A DNA stretch of 64,000 nucleotides, taken from NCBI RefSeq assembly GCF_004331265.1, contig NZ_SJOO01000003.1:483646-547645 (forward strand). The letters run 5' to 3'. A program made the position numbers and the translations under genes. The notes under the pieces are model-generated. The model was not told the DNA's origin. It searched no databases and worked only from the letters and a program-made list of their open reading frames with translations. Source of the stretch: Enterobacter wuhouensis (GTDB lineage Bacteria > Pseudomonadota > Gammaproteobacteria > Enterobacterales > Enterobacteriaceae). Below are positions 8,833 to 19,600 of the stretch, one piece after another; position 1 is the first letter of the stretch, and the number at the start of each line of letters is the position of its first letter.

Positions 8833-10032
8833 TCACCGCTCCCTCAGCGCCTCTTTCGCCCGGTTAAACGGCTTGATCATATAATCCAGCACCGTTTTTT
8901 CCCCGGTCTTGATATCCACCGTCGCGATCATCCCCGGCACGATCGAAAAATGCCTGCCCGCCTTATTCACCAGGTAATCCTGGCTGGTGCGGATAAACAC
9001 GCGGTAGTAGAACACTTCAGGCTTGGCCTCGTCCTGAATGGTGTCCGGCGAAATGGTTTCGACCACGCCGTGCAGCCCGCCGTAGATGGCATAATCGTAC
9101 GCGGTGATCTTCACCAGCGCTTCCTGGTTAGGGTGGATAAAGGCAATATCGCGCGGCGACAGGCGGGTTTCAATCAGCAGATGATCGTCCACCGGCACGA
9201 TCTCCATCAGCTCTCCGTTGGGGGGAATGACGCCGCCGATGGTGGTGACTTTGATGTTTTTCACGATCCCGCGCACGGGCGATTTCACCGTCAGGCGCGT
9301 GACGGAGTCCTCACGCCCCTTCAGTACCGCCGACACCATATCCACTTCCGCGTTGGCTTTGGATAACGCTTCGCGGGCCTGCACGTAATACTGCGAGCGC
9401 ACGTCGGTCAGCTTCAGCTCCAGGTCGCTTTTTTGCCGCTGCAGGCGCAGCACTTCAACGTGGCTCGCCGCGCCGGTTTTTACCAGACGCTGGGTGATCG
9501 CCAGCTCTTTATTCGCGAGATCTAACGCTGCGCGCAGCTCGCGCTGGGTATCCTCCAGCTGCGCGCGGCGGGAGTTGTAGAGCCGGGTTTCGGCGGCGAT
9601 CAGATCCGTCCATTTCGCCAGCGAAGGGGGAAACTTCAGCGGCAGATCGTTCACCTCGGCGTATAAACGCACGCTGGAGGCCAGCGATGCCCGATAGCGC
9701 GCGGCGCTCTCCCCAACGTTCGATTCCGATCGCGTCGGGTCCAGCCGCGCCAGCACCTGTCCGGCCTGCACCTGATCGCCCTCGTGAACGTTAAGCTCGG
9801 TCAGAATACCGCCGTCGAGCGACTGCAAAACCTGCTCGCGCGAGCTGGGGATCACCTTGCCCGTTCCGGTTGAGACTTCATCCAGCACGCCAAACCACGC
9901 CCAGATCCCAACGGCAACAAACAATAACAGAGAGAAGATGACGATCCGCCGCGCGCCGGTGTAGCCGCTTTCGGAGTCGAGCGCGTTGTCCAGGTCGTCC
10001 ATGGCGGCAACGTCACGCTGATTGATTTTCAT
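8833..10032 (-). CDS. bapD: HlyD-family membrane fusion protein of the BapA type I exporter
   Basis: A 399-residue periplasmic adaptor. One N-terminal transmembrane helix (about residues 30-50, IVIFSLLLFVAVGIWAWFGV) is followed by a biotinyl/lipoyl-like half (GGILTELNVHEGDQVQAGQ), a long alpha-hairpin coiled coil (about 100-240), the second lipoyl half (VKSPVRGIVKNIKV) and a beta-barrel ending in PGMIATVDIKTGEKTVLDY, the HlyD C-terminal signature. It bridges the inner-membrane ABC transporter and the TolC-like outer-membrane protein. Its start overlaps the end of the ABC gene by 20 bases, so it is translationally coupled. The order adhesin, TolC-like, ABC, HlyD matches the bapABCD operon known from Salmonella. 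Confidence 0.9.
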   Translation of the reverse strand: MKINQRDVAAMDDLDNALDSESGYTGARRIVIFSLLLFVAVGIWAWFGVLDEVSTGTGKVIPSSREQVLQSLDGGILTELNVHEGDQVQAGQVLARLDPTRSESNVGESAARYRASLASSVRLYAEVNDLPLKFPPSLAKWTDLIAAETRLYNSRRAQLEDTQRELRAALDLANKELAITQRLVKTGAASHVEVLRLQRQKSDLELKLTDVRSQYYVQAREALSKANAEVDMVSAVLKGREDSVTRLTVKSPVRGIVKNIKVTTIGGVIPPNGELMEIVPVDDHLLIETRLSPRDIAFIHPNQEALVKITAYDYAIYGGLHGVVETISPDTIQDEAKPEVFYYRVFIRTSQDYLVNKAGRHFSIVPGMIATVDIKTGEKTVLDYMIKPFNRAKEALRER

Positions 10033-12205
10033 TTTTCCACTCCCGTCCGGTTGCCTGCTGCTGTTGCTGCATGCGGCTGTTGCTCAGCGCCTGCGCTTTC
10101 GGGGCGTCCATTACCAGCATGCCCTCTTTCAGTACCACTACGCGCTCGACCAGCTCCAGCACCGGCACGCGGTGGGTGGCGACGACAAGCGTGCGGTTGC
10201 CGAGCCAGGCCCCCAGACGCTGGATAAATTCCCGTTCGGTGTGTTCATCAAGCGACGCGGTGGGTTCATCCATCAGCACGATATTCGGGTCGCGCAGGAG
10301 CATGCGCGCCAGCAGGATAGACTGCCGCTGCCCGCCCGATAACCCCACGCCGTTCTCCATAATCGGATAGTCCAGCCCCTTCGGCAGCTTCTGCACAAAG
10401 CCCGCTGCGCCGCACATCTCCAGCACCTCGAAGATCTCTTCATCCGTGGCGCGCGGCATGCCGAGCGTGATGTTCTCCCGCAGGCTGCCGTAAAACAGCC
10501 GCGCGTTCTGGGTCATAAAGCCGACGTTACGCCGCACGTCCGCCACGTCCAGATGCGGCAGGCTGAAGTTGTCGAGCCGCAGCTCCCCTGCGGCCAGATC
10601 CATCCCCCCGGCCATGGCCTGCAGCAGGGTCGATTTGCCCGCGCCGTTGCGCCCGAGGATCGCCACTTTCTCACCCGGCCTGATCTCCAGGCGGTTGATG
10701 CGCAGCGCCATGCGCGGATCTTCCGGGTGATAGCGGAACTGCGCCTGCTCGAACAGGTAGTGGCCGCGCAGCACGTCCTGGCGGATCGGCGTCTCTTCGC
10801 GCTGGTTTTCGGTGGGCAGCTGCATGATGCTGTCCAGACCTTCCTTCGCCGCTTTCACCTGCTGCCAGCGGGCGAGCACGCCGCACAGGGTCGCCATCGG
10901 GGCGATCATGCGCGAGGCCAGCATCGAAGCGGCCACCACCGAACCGGTGGTTAAGGTGCCGTCGATCACCATGGGCGCACCGACCACGATGACGCCTGCG
11001 TAGACGAGACTCTGGATGGTCATCCCCCAGCTGATCAGGTTTTGCGTCAGCTCGCGGGTGCGCAGGCCGGACTCTGCGGTGATCTGGATATAGCTGTTCC
11101 ACTGCTGCAAAAAGCGGTTTTCCGCCTGCATCAGCTTAATGTCCTCCAGCCCCTGCACGCTCTCCACCAGCACCGCGTTGCGCAGGGTGGATTCATGCGC
11201 GGACTGCTTCGCCAGCTCCGCCAGCTTCTTTTGCAGCAGCAGGCCGGGGAGCACCATGATCACTGCCGCGACCGGGGCGATCCACGCCAGCTGCGGAGCG
11301 ATGATCGCCAGCACCACCACGAACAGGAGGAAGAACGGCAGATCGACAATGGTCGAGATGGTGGAGGAGGTGACCATCTCGCGGATCTGCTCCAGCTCGC
11401 GCAGCTGCGAGATAAAGCTGCCGGTGGAGCGGGGGATCGCGCTGTTGCGCAGGCGCAGGGCGTGGCCGAATACGCGATCCGACACCCGCAGATCCGATCG
11501 CTTGCCCAGCAGATCCATAATGTGCCCGCGCGCCACGCGCAGCACGAAGCCAAACAGGGTAGCAATCAGCACCCCGATGGTCAGCACGTAGAGCGTGGGG
11601 TAGGACTGAGCGGGGATCACCCGGTCATACACCTGCATGGAAAAGACAATCCCCGACAGCGACAGCACGTTGATAAACAGCGCCGCCAGCATCACCCAGC
11701 TGTAGGGGCGGAGGTCGCGCATGACCAGGCGATAAAGCCAGTCCGGGCGGTATTTGGAGATATAGGCATCAACGCGGCTGTCCTTCAGCGCCGCCAGCGG
11801 GCGCAGGGCGATAACGTGGCGGATGGCGGGCAGCATCGCGCTCATCGACAGGCGGTTGGTGTGCGTTTTGCCGTCGAAAAAGATCACCTCAAGGGTGTCC
11901 TCGCCGTCGAAATGCTCGATGACGCCGATTTTGCCTTCGTCCAGCGCCACGACTACCGGCAGCCGCCAGCTGTTGATGGACTGCTGATCCGCCGTGAGCA
12001 GCTGAAACGACAGCCCGGCCTCGCGGGCGAGCTGGGTCAGCGCCGGAACCATAGGTTTACCCTTCAGCCACGGGGCGCCCGCGATCAGCGCCCCGGGCGA
12101 GCAGGCCACGCGGTAGCGGGTGGCGACATAGCCAAACGCCTGCGCCCACTGTTCCAGCTCCTCGTCCGTTACGATCTCACCCTGCGGGATGTCACTTTGC
12201 TTCAT
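10013..12205 (-). CDS. bapC: Type I secretion ABC transporter (permease-ATPase)
   Basis: A 730-residue fused exporter. Residues 1-140 are a C39-like domain without a recognisable catalytic Cys-His pair, as in RTX/adhesin exporters that do not cleave a leader. About six transmembrane helices span roughly residues 165-440. The nucleotide-binding domain follows, with Walker A GRNGAGKST near residue 521, the signature LSGGQRQ and Walker B IVLMDEP, then the H-loop in VVATHR. It energises export of the giant BapA-like adhesin. It overlaps the upstream TolC-like gene by four bases (ATGA) and the downstream HlyD gene by 20. Confidence 0.93.
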   Translation of the reverse strand: MKQSDIPQGEIVTDEELEQWAQAFGYVATRYRVACSPGALIAGAPWLKGKPMVPALTQLAREAGLSFQLLTADQQSINSWRLPVVVALDEGKIGVIEHFDGEDTLEVIFFDGKTHTNRLSMSAMLPAIRHVIALRPLAALKDSRVDAYISKYRPDWLYRLVMRDLRPYSWVMLAALFINVLSLSGIVFSMQVYDRVIPAQSYPTLYVLTIGVLIATLFGFVLRVARGHIMDLLGKRSDLRVSDRVFGHALRLRNSAIPRSTGSFISQLRELEQIREMVTSSTISTIVDLPFFLLFVVVLAIIAPQLAWIAPVAAVIMVLPGLLLQKKLAELAKQSAHESTLRNAVLVESVQGLEDIKLMQAENRFLQQWNSYIQITAESGLRTRELTQNLISWGMTIQSLVYAGVIVVGAPMVIDGTLTTGSVVAASMLASRMIAPMATLCGVLARWQQVKAAKEGLDSIMQLPTENQREETPIRQDVLRGHYLFEQAQFRYHPEDPRMALRINRLEIRPGEKVAILGRNGAGKSTLLQAMAGGMDLAAGELRLDNFSLPHLDVADVRRNVGFMTQNARLFYGSLRENITLGMPRATDEEIFEVLEMCGAAGFVQKLPKGLDYPIMENGVGLSGGQRQSILLARMLLRDPNIVLMDEPTASLDEHTEREFIQRLGAWLGNRTLVVATHRVPVLELVERVVVLKEGMLVMDAPKAQALSNSRMQQQQQATGREWKNENQSA

Positions 12206-13605
12206 GGCTGGATCTCCACGGTCTGGATGGTGCGGTTGTCAAGATCGAAGGAATGGCGCAGGCGTCCGGTGTTGTACAGGCAGTTCAGCTGAAGCTGATG
12301 CAGCTGTCCGGCGGTCTGCTGCTGGGTGAAGCGCGCCTGGTAGACCTCCTGCTCGGCGTTGAGGACGTCGAGCAGCGGGCGCGAGCCGAGATCGAGATAC
12401 TGCTGCTGATAAAGCTCGCGGGTGCGGGCGCTTAGCGCCTCCTGGCGTCCCTGAATTTGCAGGGTGCTCATCAGGCTCATGACCTGGCTGCGGGCTTCCA
12501 GCAATTTTTGCCGGACGTCGAGGCGCGTGCGCTGAATGGTGGACTGCGCGGATTCCACCGCATGTCCGGCAGCGTTACGCCTGGCGGTGAGGCCGCCTCC
12601 CTGATAGAGCGGCATCTGCACCTTTACCCACGCGGAATACTGAGTGCGGTCCCGCGTCTCGCTGCCCGCGTAGCGGTCGTTAAGGTAGTGGCGCACTTCC
12701 GGTTCGAGCGAAATGGTCGGCGTCATCTGCGCGTTGGCATTGTCCAGGTTGGCCTGCGCGACGTTAGCCTGCGCCCAGGCCGCCAGTACGGCGGGCACCA
12801 GACGATCGTCCGGCTCGGCGATGTCGCAGCTGCGGGCCAGGCTTTGCGGGAAGTCGTTGCTGACCTCGTTCAGGTTGTTCCAGCCGAGAAAGCTCATCAG
12901 CGTGGCGCGGGAGCTGTCGAGGCTGGCCTGATACTGCATCAGCTGCGCGCGGGCGCCTTCGATACGGGCGTCGGTCTGCACCACGTCAGAGAGCGAGGTG
13001 GCCCCCTCGTCGTTGCGCAGCTTCGTCAGCTTTCCGATCGAGGAGAGGGCGTCGAGCTGCTCTTTCGCGGTCTCCACCATCTGCTGCCAGGTTTGCACTT
13101 GCACCATGGCGATGGCGGTGTCGTGGGCGATGGTGTCGATGCTCACCAGCACATTAGCCTGCTGCTGGGCGACGCCCGCGCTTTCGGCGCGCACCTGGCT
13201 TGCCACTTTGCCAAAGTCGTAGAGCATTTGCGAAAGGGAGAGCACCAGCGACGGCGTAAAACCGTTGTCGCTGCCGTCGTGGGTGTAGCCGTTTTCCATT
13301 CCGGCGTTGACCTGCGGATAGTATTTCGATCTGGCGACGTCCACGTTTTCGCTCTGCTGGTAGAGTTTCCCCACCGCTTCGCTGATGGCGGGGTGCCAGG
13401 TAACGGCGCGATTCACCGCTTCACCCAGCTGGAGCGTGCCGGGGGCGGCGTTGCCCGGCATGGGGGCCACGCGACCATTCAAAGAGGGGAGTTCCTGCGT
13501 TTCGCGCAGTTGTTCAGTATTGATCGTCGCCGCCGGGTTGGCGGCCGTTGCGGGCACAGATATCAGGCAGCACGAGAGCCACCAGTAAGGCATCTTCTTT
13601 CCCAT
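12202..13605 (-). CDS. bapB: TolC-family outer-membrane channel of the type I system
   Basis: A 467-residue TolC/OEP-family protein with a signal peptide (VPATAANPA cleavage region) and the two internal repeats of the family: the first half begins LQLGEAVNRAVTWHPAISEA and the second around ANVAQANLDNANAQMTPTIS. Long helical stretches rich in Gln and Ala form the periplasmic tunnel, and DFGKVASQVRAE and YQGGGLTARRNAAG are typical strand-helix motifs. It provides the outer-membrane exit duct dedicated to the neighbouring adhesin. An AGGGATAAG Shine-Dalgarno precedes the ATG. A strong hairpin separates it from the adhesin gene. Confidence 0.92.
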   Translation of the reverse strand: MGKKMPYWWLSCCLISVPATAANPAATINTEQLRETQELPSLNGRVAPMPGNAAPGTLQLGEAVNRAVTWHPAISEAVGKLYQQSENVDVARSKYYPQVNAGMENGYTHDGSDNGFTPSLVLSLSQMLYDFGKVASQVRAESAGVAQQQANVLVSIDTIAHDTAIAMVQVQTWQQMVETAKEQLDALSSIGKLTKLRNDEGATSLSDVVQTDARIEGARAQLMQYQASLDSSRATLMSFLGWNNLNEVSNDFPQSLARSCDIAEPDDRLVPAVLAAWAQANVAQANLDNANAQMTPTISLEPEVRHYLNDRYAGSETRDRTQYSAWVKVQMPLYQGGGLTARRNAAGHAVESAQSTIQRTRLDVRQKLLEARSQVMSLMSTLQIQGRQEALSARTRELYQQQYLDLGSRPLLDVLNAEQEVYQARFTQQQTAGQLHQLQLNCLYNTGRLRHSFDLDNRTIQTVEIQP

Positions 13606-13641
13606 GTCTTATCCCTAATAAAAGAGTACTGCTTTATTTTG

Positions 13642-13663
13642 CCCGGGCGCTGCTGCGCCCGGG
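13642..13663 (-). terminator. Strong hairpin between the adhesin and exporter genes
   Basis: A perfect 9-bp GC stem (CCCGGGCGC/GCGCCCGGG) with a 4-base loop lies just downstream of the adhesin stop codon on the minus strand. It lacks a run of U, so it may attenuate readthrough and cap the 12-kb adhesin message while still allowing exporter expression. Confidence 0.65.
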
Positions 13664-13678
13664 TCATTTGGTTTGCTA

Positions 13679-16600
13679 TCAGGTAATGATGTGCTGCTGG
13701 TTAACAAGCTCGTCGTAGGTGGTCTGAACGCCATCAAGCGTAACGAGCGTTGTATTAGTGTAGGTGCTCCCTGCACCATCACGGTCGACGGAGATCACAG
13801 TGTTGCCACCGCTTTGAGTAACATGGAGATAATTACCCAGCGTTGAGGCGCTACCGTTCCAGCCCACCAGCAGATCGCCGATGTCGATCTTGTCTCCCTG
13901 CGCCAGCGAGAAGTTGGTCCAGTGATCGCCCACCGTGCTGTTGACGTTGCCCGCCGTGGCGTTGCCCGCCGCGTTGTTCAGCACCTGGTAAATCAGGGTG
14001 TCCGCATAGGCCGTGCCGGTGATCACGTCGTTATGCTCCGAGCTGATGAACTGCGGCGCCATGTTGATGGTCAGCGAGGCGGTATCCGTTTTGCCCGCCG
14101 CGTCGGTCAGGGTGTAGTTAAAGACCTCCTTCGAGGTGATGGTGGCGAGCGAAACGCCGCTGTTCAGGGTGTAGGTGTAGTGACCGTCTGCGCCAATCGC
14201 CAGGGTGCCGTAGTGGCCGACGATATTGACGGTGGCGCTGCCGGTGTAAGGATCCAGCGTGGTGGTCACGCCGTTGTAGCCGGTTACGCTCAGGCGGGTG
14301 TCCACCGAGTGCAGCTGATCCATCGCCCCGGCGGAGTCCGTACCGTCAAAGATGTTGCCGTTGACGGTGTGGCCGCTGGTGGAGTCATACTGGGTCAGCG
14401 AGTAGGTGGTGCCGGTGACGCTCGGGGTGATCGTGACGCTGCCAAGACCCAGCGCCGGTACGCTGCCGGTATAGCTCAGCGTGTAGGTGCCTGCGTTAAG
14501 ATCGAGGCCGGTAACGGCAATATCAGCATTGCCTCCCAGCAGCAGACCGCCGCCAAACGAGCCCGTTTTGAGGGTGGTACCGCCCTGAGAAATCGCCCAG
14601 TTGACCGTCAGCCCGCCCAGCGTCAGAAGTGATGCCACGTTAAAGTGCAGCACAATGTCGTGCAGGGCGGTGTTGGCGTCCACCACAAAGGTGCCGCTGC
14701 CGCTGCCCGAGGTGGTGGCCAGCAGGGCTGAGTTCCAGCTTGCGCTCCCCACGCTGGTGTCGGAGTAACCCGTGGTGTGGTGTACCGAGGTGACGTCGAG
14801 CACGTGGCTGATATCGTTCACGGCGTCCATCGCCCTTGCGGTTGGGGTGATGTTCAGCGATGCGGTGTCCTTCGCCCCGTTTGGCGCCTTGATGGTGTAG
14901 ACGAAGGTATCCGGCGTGCTGATGTGGTCCGCGCCGACACCGCTCTTCAGGGTGTAGGTGTATTGCCCCGACGCGTTGATGGTCAACGTGCCGTACTCCC
15001 CGACGATGGTCGTCACGCCGCTGTTATTGACCGTGACGCCGTTCACTTCTGAAACCACGGTGCCGGATGGGGCAATATCATCCGCCAGCACGTTACCGGT
15101 GGTGCTGGCGCTGACGCTCGACACGCTGTAGACGTGATCTTCCAGCACGTTCAGCGTATAGCCCGTCAGGGCGGTGATGCCTGCCGCGGTGTTGAGCAGG
15201 AACAGGTACTCCCCGGACGGCAGGTTCAGCGTCAGCGTTGACGAGGTTCCGCCCAGCAGCGGCGCGCGCAGCCAGCCCGGCTGGACGCGCATCTGCTCGA
15301 AGGTCTGGGTGGCGTCGTTGAACTTATAGACGTACAGGTCAAACACCGACGCCAGGGCCACGCCGCCCACGGAGGCCTGGATGGTCATGGTGCGGGTGGT
15401 GCCTTCCTCCACGCTGTAGATGATCGGGTTGCTCAGGTCGTCCAGCAGGTTCAGCCCCAGCGTACTGCCAAGGTTGACGCCCACGACGGTGAAGCCGCCC
15501 TGCGAGGAGGTGCCGTTATTGATTTCATGCACGGTGGTGTCAAAGGTCAGCGACGCCGTGTTGTCCACCGCCACAACGCTGTTGGCGGTGGTGCCTGCTC
15601 CCAGAGACAGCACCAGGTTTGCCGACGCGCTGGTACCGTTGTGGGTGATGGTATAGGTGAAGCTCTCCGTGCGGCCCACCACCGAGGCGCTGGTGTTGGT
15701 CAGGTTATAGGTGTAGCTGCCGTCGCGGTTGATGGTCAGGGTGCCGTACTGCCCCTGAATCACCGTGCCGTCGACGGTCACGTTGGTCGTTACGCCCAGA
15801 GCATTGGTCACCGCAGTCACCGTGGTGCCCGCCGGCGCGTTATCGCTGCCGGTGGTCGGGTCAACGTCGAGAATCACGTTCCCGCCGAGGCTGGTATCGC
15901 CGGTCACCGTACCTGCGCTGGTCTCTTTCACCCCTACGTCAATGCTGGTGTAGGAGCCGGTTGCCAGCAGGTTGGTGTTGTAGCTCAACACGCGATACTG
16001 GCCGCTGGCAAGGCCGTTCAGGTTCAGGGAAACGCCGGTTGCCCCCAGGGTGAGCAGGTCGGCGAACTGCGGCTGGCCGGTATCCACAACCGTGGTCCAG
16101 GTGCCGTTCACGCTATCGAAACGCTGCACCACCAGCTCAAGGGTGTTGAGCAGGGACAGCACCGCGCCGGTGGCGTTGGCATTGACCGCGATATCCGCGC
16201 TGCCGCCGCTACCCACCGTGAAGCCGACCTGTGCGGTGTCGTTGCCGAGCAGGGTCAGCACGTTGCCGAGCGCACCCACCAGCAGGAAGCCGTAGTCGCT
16301 GTACTGCGAGTTAGTGACCGTCGCCGTGGTGCTGATATCCAGCTCCTCGACGTTGCTGCTGGCCGACAGCGGAACCACTGGCGCAAGGACCGATCCCGGC
16401 TGGGACGGGTTGCCCGCGGCATCCGTTGCGGTGATTTGCAGCGTCTGGCCTTCGGTCTGCTTGTTGAGGAAGGTATAGCTGTAGGTGCCGTTGCTCCCCG
16501 CCGTGGTGGTGACCGTGGTGCCGTCCGCCAGGCGAATCGAAACGGTGCTGCCCGCTTCGGCATTCCCCGTCAGCACGCTGCCGTCGGCGTTAAATACCCC

Positions 16601-19600
16601 AGTAGGCGTGTTGGGGGCCGTGATGTCGACAATCACCGTCGTGGCCGTGGAGATTGGCCCGGTTCCCGTACCGTTAGCCGCCGAGGCGGTAAAGGCATGC
16701 GAGCCTTCACTCAGCGCCGGCGTGGTGAAGGTCCAGTTGCCCGACCCGTCCGCCACGACCGTCCCCATCGACACGCCGTTGTTATACAGCGTGACGGTGG
16801 AATTCGGCTGCGCCGTGCCGCTCAGGGTTGGGGTGGTGTCATCGGTGGTCTTACCGTTGGTCAGATTCCCGGTGATGGTGCCAGCGTTATCGTTGATGGT
16901 GGCGATAACCGGCGCGTTCGGCAGGGTGGTGAAGGGGGCCGTGACCGAGGCGCTGGAACCGGCGTTACCCGCTTTATCAGTGGCGAAGGCGAGCAGCGTT
17001 TCGCCGCCGGTCTGCGCCGGGCTGATGGTGACGTTAAAGCTGCCGCTACCGTCCGCCGTTGCCGTGCCCAGTACCGTGCCGGTGCTGCTGGTGATGGTCA
17101 CCGTGCTGCCCGCTTCGGCCGTACCGGTGACGTGCGTCCCGTTGGTGATGACGGCGAGCGCCAGCGGCAGCGCAGGCGGCGTCACATCCACGGTAATCGA
17201 GCTAATTGGCGACGCCGGGCTGGTGTTGCCCGCCGCGTCGGTCGCGGTGGCGGTGAAGTTATGCTGTCCTTCCGTCAGCGTGGTGCTGGTCTGCGGCAGC
17301 GTCCAGTTGCCGTTGGCGTCGGCGGTGACGGTGCCCACGAGCGTGGTGCCGTCGTAGATGCGCACGGTGGCGTTGGCTTCGGCCGTGCCGTTAAGCGTTG
17401 GACGCGTATCGTTCGTCGGGTTGTTGCCGGTAATCGGTCCGGTGACGGTGCCCACATCATCGACAATCGAGCTGATGACCGGCGCGTTCGGCACCGTTGC
17501 GTCAACAACGATCGCGAAGCCCGTCGTCGGCGCGCTGACGTTGCCCGCCGCGTCGGTTGCTCTGACGGTCAGCGTGTGCGGGCCGTCCGCCAGGGCGGTG
17601 GTTGGGGTGAAGCTCCAGCTTCCGCCGGTGGCGACCACGCTGCCAATCAGGGTGGTGCCATCGTAGATATTCACCGTTGAGCCGGCTTCTGCGGTGCCGT
17701 TGAGGGTAGGCAAGGCATCGTTGGTCACCTGACCGTTGGTCAGATTGACGGTGGTGCCAACATCATCAACAACGGAGGTGAGCACCGGTACGGCTGGCGG
17801 CGTGGTATCCACATTCACCACGAAGTTACCGGACGATGGGCTGACGTTGCCCGCCGCATCGGTTGCCGTTGCGGTGAGGGTATGGTTGCCGTTTGCCAGC
17901 GGCGTGGTGAGCTGGATGGACCATTTACCGTCCGCGCCCGCCGTGGCCTGGCCAATCTGCGTGCCGTTCTCAAACAGACGCACGACGGCGTTGGCCTCGC
18001 TGGTGCCGCCGATCGTCGGCAGCGTATCGTCGGTGACCTGACCGCTGCCGAACGAGCCGGTGATCGTGCCCTGATCGTCAACGCCCTGGCTGATGATTGG
18101 GGCGACGGGGGCAACGGTATCCACGACCACCGTGAACCCTGCCGACGGCTGGCTGAGGTTACCTGCCGCATCGGTCGCCGTCATCGTCAGCGTATGGCTG
18201 CCGTTGGCCAGCGGATCCGTTGGCGTGAAGGTCCAGTTGCCTGAGCCATCCGCCGTCGTCTGGGCGATTAGCACCCCGTTGTCGTAGATACGGATCGTGG
18301 CGTTGGCTTCTGCCGTCCCCGCCAGGGCAGGCTGCGTATCATTGGTCGACTGACCGTCGGTCAGCGTCCCGGTCGACGGCAGCCGATCGTCGGTAACGGT
18401 GCTAATCACCGGCGGGTTCGGGATGCTGGTATCGACGGTCAAATCGAACAGCGTGGAGCCGGTGCTGGTGTTCCCCGCCGCGTCCGTCGCCGTGAGGCTC
18501 AGGGAATGCGGTCCGTCAGCCAGCCCGGTCGTCGGCGTGATTGTCCAGTTACCCGAAGCATTCACCACGGCGGTACCGATCTCCACGTTGTTATCAAAGA
18601 TATGAACTGTGGAGCCAATTTCCCCGGTGCCGTTGAGGGTTGGCAAGGCGTCATTGGTTGCCGAACCGGTCGTTAACGCCCCGGTGACCGGGCCAATATC
18701 GTCAACCACGCTGGTGATAACCGGCGCGGTCGGGCCGACGGTATCAACGGTAAGATTGAAGACCGGGGAGTTGGCGGAGACGTTGCCTGCCGCATCGCTG
18801 GCATTGATGCGAAGGCTGTGAGGCCCTTCCGTCAGCGCGGTGGTCGGCGTCCACGTCCAGGTACCGTCGCCGTTGACGGTGACGGTGGCGATTTCATTGC
18901 TGCCATCCAGGATATGGATAATGGAGCCCGCCGCGCCCGTACCGGCAAGGGTTGGGGTGTTGTCATTGGTGACCTGGCCCGACGTCAGCGTCCCGTTTAC
19001 GCCGCCCGGGACGTTGTCCGTCACGGTGTTCAGGACCGGCGTCGTTGGCGCGACGGTATCAACAATAACGTTGTACGAATTGGATGACGTGCTGACGTTA
19101 CCCAGCGGGTCGGTGGCGATAACGCTGAAGGTATGGCTCCCTTCAGCCAGCGGCGAGGCCGGCGTGAATGTCCAGGCGCCCGATGCGTTGGCCTGCACGG
19201 TGCCAATCTGGATCGCCCCTTCGAAAATAGCAATGGTGCTGTTGGCCTCCGCCGTGCCGGACAGCGTCGGCGTGGCATCGTTGGTGGTCCCACCGGTCGG
19301 CACGTTGACCACCGTGCCCACGTTATCCTCTGCGCCCGTAATCACCGGCGTGGTCGATACCGTATCGACGACGATGGCAAACGGCGGGGAGGCAGGGCCC
19401 TGGTTACCGGCAGGATCGGTCGCGCGGATGGTGAGGCTATGGGTATCGTTGCTGAGCGCCGTCGAAGGCGTAAAGCTCCATGCGCCCGTTGGGCCCACCA
19501 GTGCGGTGCCAAGCAGATTACCGTTATCGTAAACGGAAATGGTGTCTCCCGGCGTTGCGGTGCCGCTCAGCGTTGGCCGATCGTCGTTGGTAGACTGTCC

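Noticed and set aside
11042..13686. Plus-strand frames of 416 and 409 codons over the exporter genes
   Set aside because: They lie antisense to well-recognised ABC and TolC-family genes and show His/Gln/Arg-rich, domain-free translations.
15527..17680. Long plus-strand open frames (up to 717 codons) opposite the adhesin gene
   Set aside because: They are shadows of the repetitive, GC-rich adhesin. Their predicted proteins are Arg/Gly/Val-rich without domains, and the minus-strand frame is a clear 4014-residue protein.
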